Source of the DNA: Arthrobacter sp. B6
GTDB taxonomy: Bacteria > Actinomycetota > Actinomycetes > Actinomycetales > Micrococcaceae
DNA length: 64,000 nt
Assembly (NCBI RefSeq): GCF_001663775.1
Contig: NZ_KV467168.1
Coordinates: 2,654,770 to 2,718,769, forward strand
Reading direction: 5' to 3'
The notes beneath the pieces are model-generated. The model ran no database searches. It was given only the letters and a program-made list of their open reading frames with translations, and was not told the origin of the DNA. The position numbers were made by a program, and so were the translations under genes. How positions within the stretch are numbered: the first letter of the stretch is position 1; the number at the start of each line of letters is the position of its first letter. Of the stretch, positions 8,443 through 15,957 are shown in pieces.

Positions 8443-9729
8443 ATGAGCCTGTCCAACACGCCCGCACCGCCGGATCCCGGCGCTGCAGCGGACGGCCCGA
8501 CGCCGGCACTCGCTGAGCCGACGCGGAAAGTCACAGCCCGCTGGGTCACCGGTCTGGTCCTGGTCAACGTCGGCATCAATGCCGCCTTCTTTGGTCCCAT
8601 CAACGTCTTCATTGGCCAGCAGGCCATCGGCATTGACGAGGAAAACAAGGAAGCGATCCTCTCCCTCGTGACAGGCTGTGGCGCCGCCGTGTCCCTGGTG
8701 GCCAATCCTTTGTTTGGTGCGCTCTCTGACCGCACCACGTCGCGCTTCGGCCGCCGCTCACCCTGGGTGTTGGCCGGTGCAATCCTGGCAACGGCCGCAC
8801 TCCTGGCACTGTCCGGTGCAACGACGGTAGCGCTGATGGTGCTCTTCTGGTGCCTGGTGCAGCTCGGAGCCAACGCTGCCTACGCGGCCATCACGGCTGC
8901 TGTCCCGGACCGTGTTCCGGTGCTGCAGCGCGGCGGTGTGGGCGGCCTGGCTGCCATGGGCCAAACGGTGGGAATCCTGATCGGCGCGGTGTTTGGCGCC
9001 GTCGTCAGCGGCAACTACATGGTGGGGTACGCCCTGTGCGCCGGCGCGCTCATCGTGTCCATCCTGCCGTACCTGTTCCACCGGAATGATCCGCAGTTGC
9101 CAAAATCGGAGCGGGTACCGTTCCGGCTGGGTGAGTTTGTCCGGAGCTTCTGGATCAGCCCTGCCCGCTACCCGGACTTCGCCTGGGCCTGGCTCACCCG
9201 CTTCCTGGTCAACGTATGCAACCAGATGACCATTGTGTACCTGCTCTTTTTCCTCCGGGATGTCATCAGGCATGAGGACCCGGCCCTGGGGGTCCTGACC
9301 CTGACCGGCATTTATGCGGTGATGGTGATGATCACTGCAGTGGTGGCGGGCCCGTGGAGCGACCGGCTGGGGCGGCGGAAGCCGTTTGTGATCGGGTCCT
9401 CCGGCATCATTGCCGCGGCCGGACTGACCATGGCCTTCTTTCCGGTCTGGGGCGGGGCACTCGTTGGAGCCGGCATCCTGGGTGTGGGGTTCGGCGCGTA
9501 CCTTGCCGTCGACTTCGCGCTGCTGACCCAGGTCCTACCCGTGGCCGCAGACAGGGGCAAGGACATGGGCATCATCAATGTGGCGAACTCCCTTCCGCAG
9601 GTGTTCGCACCTGCCCTCGCCTTCCTCGCCGTGACGTACTTCGGGGGGTACCTCACGCTATTCATCGCCGCCGCCGTGATAGGCCTCCTCGGCGCCGTCT
9701 TCGTCGTCAAAATCAAGGGAGTTGACTAA
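8443..9729 (+). CDS. MFS transporter (GPH/SLC45-like)
   Basis: This 428-residue membrane carrier has twelve apparent hydrophobic segments in two repeats. The first repeat has LFGALSDRTTSRFGRRSPWVLAG and the second has AGPWSDRLGRRKPFVIG, both motif-A loops of the major facilitator superfamily. The RxGRRSPW form is common in carriers related to glycoside/SLC45 transporters. The first 30 or so residues are Pro/Ala-rich and probably cytoplasmic. A TetR-type regulator follows about 100 bases downstream on the same strand and may control it. Substrate is unknown. Confidence 0.85.
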   Translation: MSLSNTPAPPDPGAAADGPTPALAEPTRKVTARWVTGLVLVNVGINAAFFGPINVFIGQQAIGIDEENKEAILSLVTGCGAAVSLVANPLFGALSDRTTSRFGRRSPWVLAGAILATAALLALSGATTVALMVLFWCLVQLGANAAYAAITAAVPDRVPVLQRGGVGGLAAMGQTVGILIGAVFGAVVSGNYMVGYALCAGALIVSILPYLFHRNDPQLPKSERVPFRLGEFVRSFWISPARYPDFAWAWLTRFLVNVCNQMTIVYLLFFLRDVIRHEDPALGVLTLTGIYAVMVMITAVVAGPWSDRLGRRKPFVIGSSGIIAAAGLTMAFFPVWGGALVGAGILGVGFGAYLAVDFALLTQVLPVAADRGKDMGIINVANSLPQVFAPALAFLAVTYFGGYLTLFIAAAVIGLLGAVFVVKIKGVD

Positions 9730-9830
9730 GAACGCCACGAGAGCGTGCCGTATAGTTGAAGCGGACTGCAGGCGGCACGGGATGGGGACGCCGTACTGCT
9801 GCACTATAGGAAAACAACCCCGGAATCCTG

Positions 9831-10436
9831 ATGCCCGAGACCATTTCAGACCATCCGCCCATGGCCGCAAGGCCCTCCGCCCCGCGACAGAAACTGCGCT
9901 ATATCCGCATACTGGAAGCTGCCAGCGGGTTCGCCCGCAAGGGGCTGGACTCGGTGGAACTGTCCGAGGTCGCCGCAAGAGCAGATGTGCCGCTGGGCAC
10001 GCTGTACCGGTATTTTCCGTCCCCCACCCACCTGATGCTGGCCCTGTACCGCCACCAGCTGGACGAACTGCACGCGGGGGCCCGCGACGCTTCGTCCCGC
10101 TTCCGCGGCCGCGGGTTGTCGGGCGTTGTGATGGAGATCTTTCACATGCGCGTGATGCAGCCCGCGGTGGAACAGTGCCTCACCCGCGGCGTATACCTCA
10201 AGGAGCGGGACACTACGGTGCTGCTGCGGGAGATCGACGTCCTGAGCCAGGACGCTGTGGCCGCAGCCAGCGACGACTCCACAGCCCGGGTCCTGCTGCT
10301 GACTGTCACTGGTCTGGTCCAGTCCGTCCGGAACCGGCGGCTGTCCCTCTTCGAAGCCGAGGAAGACCTCAAAAAGGCCTGCTCATTGCTGGTTCCAGCC
10401 GCTTCGAGCCGGTATTCAGTGCACAAATCCGCGTAA
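9831..10436 (+). CDS. TetR family transcriptional regulator
   Basis: The 201-residue DNA-binding protein has an N-terminal TetR helix-turn-helix: ILEAASGFARKGLDSVELSEVAARADVPLGTLYRYFPSPTHLMLALY (about residues 27-75). The C-terminal part (LQPAVEQCL-like MQPAVEQCLTRGVYLKERD) resembles the ligand-binding half of KstR-like TetR proteins, which usually sense acyl-CoA or sterol intermediates. That resemblance is from memory and is not decisive. It follows the MFS gene and precedes malic enzyme, so either could be a target. Confidence 0.88.
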   Translation: MPETISDHPPMAARPSAPRQKLRYIRILEAASGFARKGLDSVELSEVAARADVPLGTLYRYFPSPTHLMLALYRHQLDELHAGARDASSRFRGRGLSGVVMEIFHMRVMQPAVEQCLTRGVYLKERDTTVLLREIDVLSQDAVAAASDDSTARVLLLTVTGLVQSVRNRRLSLFEAEEDLKKACSLLVPAASSRYSVHKSA

Positions 10437-10475
10437 CCGGTCTAGACCAATGACCTCTTAAATCAGCCTTATTGG

Positions 10476-10500
10476 CGTGATGCGGATCACAAAATGTGAT
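10476..10500. promoter_or_regulatory. CRP/GlxR-like binding site upstream of malic enzyme
   Basis: CGTGATGCGGATCACA at 10476-10491 differs from TGTGA-N6-TCACA at a single base. The right half then forms a second perfect palindrome, ATCACA-AAA-TGTGAT (10486-10500). The site lies about 225 bases before the chosen malic enzyme start. CRP/GlxR regulators control central carbon genes in actinobacteria, which fits; the link is inferred. Confidence 0.5.
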
Positions 10501-10725
10501 GAAAAATCCTTTTTTCACTGCGGAAGCGGAGCGTGGCGGCCATTTCTACCCAGCGCGCCTGACTACCATTGCAGAACCGGAGTGACTGGCAACCCGCACC
10601 CGCATGCGCTTCACCCGGGCCCGCCACCCTTGGGCCCGCGAAGCACCGGATGAACCATCTTGAGCCTCCATGTGCTTGAGCCCTTCCGCGCCGTGCGCCC
10701 ACGGCTAGCCCCAGGAGACAAAGAC

Positions 10726-11925
10726 GTGTCCATTGACGCAATCGCACCCACCGACAATTCCGCAGCAACGGCCCTGACCGAAGCGGAGATCTTCAATGCC
10801 CACCAGGGCGGCAAGCTCTCGATCACCAGCACCGTCCCCCTGTCCAACAAGCGCGATCTTTCCATCGCCTACACGCCGGGCGTGGCTGAGGTAAGCCGCG
10901 CCATCCACAACACTCCTGAACTTGCCAAGTCCCTGACCTGGGCGCAGCGCCTGGTGGTCGTGGTCAGCGACGGAACAGCGGTGCTGGGCCTTGGCAACAT
11001 CGGTGCCAGCGCTTCCCTGCCGGTTATGGAGGGCAAGTCTGCTCTGTTCAAGACCTTCGGCGACCTGGACTCCATTCCGCTGGTCCTGAACACCACGGAC
11101 GTTGACGAGATTGTGGAGACGCTGGTCCGGCTGCGGCCAAGCTTCGGCGCCGTCAACCTCGAGGACATCTCCGCCCCCCGGTGCTTCGAGCTTGAGGAAA
11201 AGCTCATCGAAGCGCTGGACTGCCCGGTGATGCACGATGACCAGCACGGCACCGCCGTGGTGGCCCTCGCCGCACTGACCAATGCCGCCAAGGTGACCGG
11301 CCGCGAACTGGAGAGCCTCCGCGTCGTCGTCTCCGGTGCGGGAGCCGCCGGCATCGCCGTGGCTGAAATCTTCCTCACCGCCGGCATCCAGGACGTAGTC
11401 CTGCTCGACTCCAAGGGCGTCATCAACCGGGACCGCGCCGACATCGCCGCAGATCCGGCAAGCAAAAAGGCGCAGATGGCCCAGCGCAGCAACCCGCGGG
11501 CCGTCAACGGCGGCCCGGGGGACGCGCTGCTCAACGCCGACGTGTTCGTTGGTGTCTCCTCCTCGAAGCTGGACGAAGAGCACCTGAAGCTGATGAACAC
11601 CAACTCGATTGTGTTCGCACTCTCCAACCCCGACCCCGAAGTCCTGCCCGAGGTTGCCGCCAAGTACGCCGCGGTGGTGGCCACCGGACGCAGCGACTTC
11701 CCCAACCAGATCAACAACGTGCTTGCGTTCCCGGGGATCTTCCGCGGTGCACTCGACGCCGGCGCCCGCCGGATCACGCCCGCCATGAAGATCGCGGCTG
11801 CCCGCGCCATCGCGGAACTGGCGGAAGCGGACCTGTCCGCGGACTACATCGTGCCCAGCCCGCTGGACCCGCGCGTGGCACCCGCGGTGACGGCCGCCGT
11901 CGCGGCCGCCGTGGAAGCGGAGTAA
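10726..11925 (+). CDS. Malic enzyme (NAD(P)-dependent malate decarboxylase)
   Basis: This cytoplasmic enzyme converts malate to pyruvate and CO2 while reducing NAD(P)+. The protein has LSIAYTPGVAEVSRAI near the start, VVVVSDGTAVLGLGNIGASASLPVMEGKSALFK (malic enzyme N-domain), AVNLEDISAPRCFELE with metal-binding residues, MHDDQHGTAVV, and the NAD-binding SGAGAAGIA loop. I chose the GTG at 10726 (399 residues) because AGGAG lies 8 bases upstream; an open frame with a TTG start at 10660 adds 22 residues but has a weaker context. The size is that of short bacterial malic enzymes without the phosphotransacetylase tail. Confidence 0.93.
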   Translation: MSIDAIAPTDNSAATALTEAEIFNAHQGGKLSITSTVPLSNKRDLSIAYTPGVAEVSRAIHNTPELAKSLTWAQRLVVVVSDGTAVLGLGNIGASASLPVMEGKSALFKTFGDLDSIPLVLNTTDVDEIVETLVRLRPSFGAVNLEDISAPRCFELEEKLIEALDCPVMHDDQHGTAVVALAALTNAAKVTGRELESLRVVVSGAGAAGIAVAEIFLTAGIQDVVLLDSKGVINRDRADIAADPASKKAQMAQRSNPRAVNGGPGDALLNADVFVGVSSSKLDEEHLKLMNTNSIVFALSNPDPEVLPEVAAKYAAVVATGRSDFPNQINNVLAFPGIFRGALDAGARRITPAMKIAAARAIAELAEADLSADYIVPSPLDPRVAPAVTAAVAAAVEAE

Positions 11926-11958
11926 CCCGCCGGGCCAGCTACAGGCCCATGATTTGAA

Positions 11959-11994
11959 ACGGCGGTGCCTCCCATGCCCGGGAGGTACCGCCGT
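11959..11994 (+). terminator. Hairpin terminator of malic enzyme gene
   Basis: Inverted 15-bp arms (ACGGCGGTGCCTCCC and GGGAGGTACCGCCGT, one mismatch) with a 6-base loop lie 33 bases after the stop. The ACGGCGG/CCGCCGT ends belong to the shared stem family seen elsewhere in the window. Confidence 0.65.
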
Positions 11995-12049
11995 CGGGCG
12001 TTCAGCTGCCGGTCCGGCCTCGCAGTGCAGCCGCCCTAAACTGGGGGTC

Positions 12050-12553
12050 ATGAACTCCGAAACCGTGGTGACCATCCTTTGTGGCCTGGCGATCCTGGTG
12101 GGTGTGGCCGGCACAATCATCCCCATCCTCCCCGGCAGCACCCTGATTGGCCTCAGCCTGCTGGCCTGGGCCATCTGGGGCGGGGCCGGAACCGCGGGGT
12201 GGGTGGTTTTCGCCGTGGGCATGGTGTTTGTGCTGGCCGGAATGGCTGCGAGCGCCGTGCTGACCGGGCGGAAACTCAGGGAACACCGCATACCGAGCAG
12301 GAGTGTCGTCATAGGACTCGTGGCGGGCGTGGCGGGCATGTTCATCATTCCCGTGGTGGGCCTGTTTGTGGGCTTCGCGGCTGGGCTGCTGCTCAGCGAA
12401 CTCCTGCGTACACGGAACTTCCGTACGGCAACGGCCACCAGTTGGGCGGCGCTGAAGGCCACCGGACTGGGCGTGCTGGTGGAGTTCGGGCTCGCCTGCC
12501 TGGCCGCCAGCACGTGGGTGATCGGGCTCTGGGTCTCGGCGGCAACCTCCTGA
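12050..12553 (+). CDS. DUF456-like membrane protein
   Basis: This 167-residue integral membrane protein begins TVVTILCGLAILVGVAGTIIPILPGSTLIGLSLLAWAIW, the PxLPG pattern typical of DUF456 proteins. It also has further Gly/Val-rich helices (VVIGLVAGVAGMFIIPVVGLFVGFAAGLLLSELLR). Function is unknown in the family. I chose the ATG at 12050 rather than an upstream frame opening because a TAAACT -10-like hexamer ends 7 bases before it, which suggests a leaderless transcript. Confidence 0.82.
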   Translation: MNSETVVTILCGLAILVGVAGTIIPILPGSTLIGLSLLAWAIWGGAGTAGWVVFAVGMVFVLAGMAASAVLTGRKLREHRIPSRSVVIGLVAGVAGMFIIPVVGLFVGFAAGLLLSELLRTRNFRTATATSWAALKATGLGVLVEFGLACLAASTWVIGLWVSAATS

Positions 12554-12612
12554 GTGCGTGCGGCTGCGTCCTGGTTTCCCGGAGCGCAGCACTGCCCGGC
12601 TAGCATGGAGAG

Positions 12613-13578
12613 ATGACCGTGGGGGATGCTGCAACACCGATCTACCGGGACACCCGGGACCTCACCCCGTTCGGTCCGGCCCTGTTCCGGACCCCGGTCC
12701 GGGATCTTGCCGACGGTGTGGGCGGGATTCTCCACGGCGTCCTCGGCGGCCGCGGCTCGGCGCTGATTTCCGTTGACGGCAACGTTCCCCGGCTCAAAAT
12801 GTTGCCGGGAAGAACGGTCAAGGCCGTCCACGAAGCCATCTTCGGTGCCAGGGAACCGGAGCGGCTCATCGCGCTGGCCCGTGCCAATCCGGGCTGGGCA
12901 GGGCTCTGCTACATCGTGGCCGGGCTGCTGGCCTACAAGCACGGCGGGTACCTGCGCGCCGCCGAGCTCCTGCAGCGGGGGCTGTCCATCCGGAACGACG
13001 ACGACGCGAACCAGTATGCCTCCGTCTACCTCGCGCGGGTGGTCACCCGGGTCGAAGTCGCCGAGCGCCTGGAAGTCCCCGTGCTGTTCAGCGAGGAGGC
13101 GGTGTTCCTGGCACTCTCGCACTGCCTGCGGGAGACGGGCCAGCTGGAAGCCGCGCTGCAAACCGCTGCCCAGCTGCCGCCGTCGTTGCCGTCAGCCCTG
13201 GCGCGGTGTTCCGCGGCGTTCGCTTTGGGCCGGGACAAGCAGGTGGTCATTTGGACGGAAGGACTGCTCAACTCGGACGACCTCTCTGCCGCCCTGCTGC
13301 TGCTCCGTGCCCGCTCGCTCCGGCGGCTGGGCGCGCGCAACGGTGCCCAGGAGACCCTCAAAGAGGTCCTTCGCCGCCGCAAGACCGACCTGATGCTGCG
13401 CAACGACGCGCTGACCGACCGTGCGCTCCTGCTGCTGGACAACGGCCGGAAATCGCTCAACCCGCGGGACTGGCTGCGCGGCAGGCCGGCCGAGCTTGAA
13501 ACTTTCGAAGTCATCCGCAAGGACGTGGAGGAGCGCCGGCTCTGGGAACAGGAGTGGGAGAAGCTCGACGGCGACTGA
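12613..13578 (+). CDS. Hypothetical protein with helical-repeat (TPR-like) character
   Basis: I do not recognise a named family. The 321-residue soluble protein is rich in Ala, Leu and Arg, and its central and C-terminal parts look like antiparallel helical repeats (for example AGLLAYKHGGYLRAAELLQRGLSI and LLLRARSLRRLGARNGAQETLKEVLRRRK). The second of these resembles tetratricopeptide repeats. No signal peptide or membrane segment is visible. A TAGCAT hexamer ends 6 bases before the ATG, again suggesting a leaderless start. It could be a scaffold or adaptor. Confidence 0.7.
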   Translation: MTVGDAATPIYRDTRDLTPFGPALFRTPVRDLADGVGGILHGVLGGRGSALISVDGNVPRLKMLPGRTVKAVHEAIFGAREPERLIALARANPGWAGLCYIVAGLLAYKHGGYLRAAELLQRGLSIRNDDDANQYASVYLARVVTRVEVAERLEVPVLFSEEAVFLALSHCLRETGQLEAALQTAAQLPPSLPSALARCSAAFALGRDKQVVIWTEGLLNSDDLSAALLLLRARSLRRLGARNGAQETLKEVLRRRKTDLMLRNDALTDRALLLLDNGRKSLNPRDWLRGRPAELETFEVIRKDVEERRLWEQEWEKLDGD

Positions 13579-13645
13579 GGCAGGCCTGCAGCGGCCAGCG
13601 ACATGCGCCCTTGTGGGGTGATCCGCTCAGGAGTACAACGGAGAA

Positions 13646-14005
13646 ATGAGCGACGCAGTCCGGTCCTGGATGGAAAAGTACATCAGCGCGTGGACCACCA
13701 ACGAGCCAGACGACATCCGTGCCCTGTTCACCGAGGATGCCGTCTACGCCACCCGTCCGCACGACAGGGACCCGTGGACCGGGCGCGACCAGATCGTTGA
13801 CCGCTGGCTGGCGGCCCGTGATGAGCCGGACGAATGGACGTTTGAGTGGTCCTTGCTGGGAACCGATGGAGACTTGGCCTTTGTGCAGGGCTACACGCAC
13901 TATCTGGGCGACCGTCCCAGCTATGACAACCTGTGGGTTATCCGGTTGGCTCCAGGCGGGCGGGCTTCCGAGTTCACTGAGTGGTTCATGGAGCGGCGCC
14001 CATAG
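13646..14005 (+). CDS. SnoaL-like / NTF2-fold protein
   Basis: This 119-residue protein has the pattern of the SnoaL-like NTF2 fold: WMEKYISAWTTNEPDDIRALFTEDAVYATRP, then PWTGRDQIVDRWLAARDEP, then a strand-rich end (FEWSLLGTDGDLAFVQGYTHY and LWVIRLAPGGRASEFTEWFMER). Members include small hydrolases, cyclases and stress proteins, so no reaction can be assigned. A ribosome binding site (CGGAGAA) precedes the ATG. It is convergent with the LysE exporter gene. Confidence 0.82.
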   Translation: MSDAVRSWMEKYISAWTTNEPDDIRALFTEDAVYATRPHDRDPWTGRDQIVDRWLAARDEPDEWTFEWSLLGTDGDLAFVQGYTHYLGDRPSYDNLWVIRLAPGGRASEFTEWFMERRP

Positions 14006-14057
14006 CTGTCGCGGCATCCGGGCGAGGGTGCCCTGGCCCGTACAGCCCAGCCGTGCG

Positions 14058-14699
14058 TCAGGAGAAGAACAGCGGGACCAGTTGCTCGGACAGGAGCACC
14101 ACGCCCAAGCCAACCATGATCAGGCCGCTGGCGAGCGTCACCCTCCGTGCTGCGCCCGGGCGGGACTGCAGGATTTTCCTGGCCAGGAGCGCCACACAGG
14201 TGTAGACGACGCCCGCGAGGAGCACAAACGTCAGGCCCAGCAGCCCCGACTGCACCGGCACGGGCAGCGACGCTTCGGGGCTGACGAATTGCGGCACCAG
14301 GGCCACGTAGAACAGCAGGCCCTTGGGGTTGATGCCGCTGGTGCCCATGCCCTGGAGGAATGTCCGGAGCTGGTTGGCGGCGGGGCTTCCGACGGCGTCT
14401 GCCGCACTGAAGGAGGCTCCGCGCCAGGATCGGAGGGTGCTGGCGCCGAGCCAGAGGAGGTAGCCGGCGCCGGCTACCGTGATCCAACCCAGCACGCCTG
14501 GCATCCCGGTCAGCAGGGCCGCCAGGCCGGCCGCCATGAGGATGGTGTGCAGGACATATCCGCCGCAGAGGCCGGCCACTGCGGGTACAAAGCTGCGCTG
14601 CCGCAGGCCCGCGGTTATGGAGTACGCCCAGTCCACGCCAGGGGTGCAGGCCAGGGCGGCAGCCACCACAATAAAGGCGAGAAACAGCTGGGCGTTCAC
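14058..14699 (-). CDS. LysE/RhtB family amino-acid exporter
   Basis: The 213-residue inner-membrane protein has six hydrophobic segments and the LysE/RhtB signature: AALACTPGVDWAYSITAGLRQRSFVPAVAGLCGGYVLHT at the N-terminus and a later GINPKGLLFYVALVPQF. Such proteins export amino acids or related metabolites by proton exchange. The start is a GTG. It is divergent from the Lrp-type regulator at 14804 across about 100 bases, the classic arrangement in which the Lrp/LysG-like protein controls the exporter in response to its amino acid. The specific substrate cannot be read. Confidence 0.9.
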   Translation of the reverse strand: MNAQLFLAFIVVAAALACTPGVDWAYSITAGLRQRSFVPAVAGLCGGYVLHTILMAAGLAALLTGMPGVLGWITVAGAGYLLWLGASTLRSWRGASFSAADAVGSPAANQLRTFLQGMGTSGINPKGLLFYVALVPQFVSPEASLPVPVQSGLLGLTFVLLAGVVYTCVALLARKILQSRPGAARRVTLASGLIMVGLGVVLLSEQLVPLFFS

Positions 14700-14791
14700 G
14701 GGTTACTCCTGTCAGATGGCTACAGGACAAACCCTATGAACTTTGATGCCATAAGTGCTCCCCTTTTTCTCGCGGGAGCCCGTTGCTTCGG

Positions 14792-14797
14792 TAAGAT
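14792..14797 (+). promoter_or_regulatory. -10 element of leaderless Lrp gene
   Basis: TAAGAT ends 6 bases before the GTG start of the Lrp gene, so transcription would begin at or next to the start codon. No ribosome binding site is present, which agrees with a leaderless mRNA. The -35 region is weak. Confidence 0.5.
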
Positions 14798-14803
14798 TAT
14801 TGC

Positions 14804-15259
14804 GTGATTGACCATATTGACAGAAATATCTTGCGCCACCTCAAAGAGGACGGCAGGATGACTGCCACGGCGCTCGCCGCCAAGGTGGGCCTGACCGTCG
14901 CCCCCTGCCACCGGAGGCTGCGCGATTTGGAGTCCTCGGGCGTCATCCGCGGGTACAAAGCGGACATTGATCCGGCCGCCGTGGGGCTGGGGTTCGAAGC
15001 GATTGTGTTCGTGACGCTGCGGCAGGTGGACCGGCCCACCATGGAGATCTTCGAGAACCGGGTCGCGGACAACCCCAACATTGTGGAGGCGCAGCGGCTC
15101 TTCGGTTCACCGGACTACCTGCTGAAAGTCATCGCCGAAGACCTGCCGGCGTACCAGCGGTTTTACGACGCTGAGCTCACTTCGCTGCCGGGTGTTGAGC
15201 GGCTGACGTCCACACTGGTGATGAAGAACCTGAAGTCCAACGCCGGCCCGCCTGTCTAG
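14804..15259 (+). CDS. Lrp/AsnC family transcriptional regulator
   Basis: The 151-residue DNA-binding protein begins IDHIDRNILRHLKEDGRMTATALAAKVGLTVAPCHRRLRDLESSGVIRGYKADIDP, the Lrp/AsnC winged HTH. It continues into a RAM ligand-binding domain ending at about residue 140 (VEAQRLFGSPDYLLKVIAEDLPAYQRF). It probably regulates the divergent LysE exporter and itself from the shared intergenic region, sensing an amino acid. The GTG start at 14804 is supported by the position of the TAAGAT hexamer and the conserved N-terminus. Confidence 0.92.
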   Translation: MIDHIDRNILRHLKEDGRMTATALAAKVGLTVAPCHRRLRDLESSGVIRGYKADIDPAAVGLGFEAIVFVTLRQVDRPTMEIFENRVADNPNIVEAQRLFGSPDYLLKVIAEDLPAYQRFYDAELTSLPGVERLTSTLVMKNLKSNAGPPV

Positions 15260-15303
15260 TACCTGCGGGTCTGCTGCCCATTCTTCCTGCCCAGGGAACC
15301 TGC

Positions 15304-15957
15304 CTAGGCTGCCGGGCTGACGTGCACGATGATTACCTGGGTCTCCTTGCCGCCGTCGTACCTGAGATCGTAGTTCACTTCCAGTCCCGTGGACGTGCCG
15401 GAGGTGATGGAGAAATCGCTCTTTCGCCCCGGGTCCCGCACGGCACCGGCGATCCAGCGTTCTGCGGAGTCGGCGTCGATCCCGTACCGCTCCACACCGT
15501 CCCGGATGAGGTCAAAATACTCGTCCGGCGAGTCGGCGGTGAGGAAGTAGGTGACTTCGCTGAAGTCCTCCCGCTTCTGGGTGGTGTTGAAGCGGATACG
15601 GTCAGTTTCCGCACTGATCTCGCCGGTTGGGGCAACGATGGTGAGCTTGATCTTTCCCGAGTCCCGGGTGTTGATCTCCGGCCCGTAGCTGTCTTCGGTG
15701 ACCCTTACGGCAGCCTTTTCCAGCCGGCCCGAGCTCATGTCCAGCCGTGCGGCCTTGGATTCACGGATCGCAGCCACTCCGGCGGCGTCAAGGGTGGAAA
15801 AGTCGGTCGTGTTCACAGTGCTCCCTTGGGAAATGGGTTCGATGGTGGTGCCACCGGCCTGGCAACCGGCCAGGGCGAGGCTTGAAGTCAGCGCAAGGAG
15901 TACGACGGCGGCCTGCCGCCCCAGGCGCGAAGGTGCGCTGTGCCGGGGGTTCGTCAC
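15304..15957 (-). CDS. Secreted lipoprotein of unknown function
   Basis: The 217-residue protein has an N-terminal signal peptide with a lipobox (hydrophobic run then LAGC, Cys32), so it should be lipid-anchored outside the membrane. The mature part is polar with alternating strands and no domain I recognise. Its start overlaps the stop of the WXG100-like gene by four bases (15954-15957), so the two are coupled and probably act together, for example as a secreted effector and its anchored partner or immunity protein. That role is speculation. Confidence 0.78.
   Translation of the reverse strand: MTNPRHSAPSRLGRQAAVVLLALTSSLALAGCQAGGTTIEPISQGSTVNTTDFSTLDAAGVAAIRESKAARLDMSSGRLEKAAVRVTEDSYGPEINTRDSGKIKLTIVAPTGEISAETDRIRFNTTQKREDFSEVTYFLTADSPDEYFDLIRDGVERYGIDADSAERWIAGAVRDPGRKSDFSITSGTSTGLEVNYDLRYDGGKETQVIIVHVSPAA

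Noticed and set aside
10705..13161. 818-residue minus-strand open frame across malic enzyme and the next genes
   Set aside because: Antisense frame of several convincing plus-strand genes, with low-complexity Arg/Gly composition.
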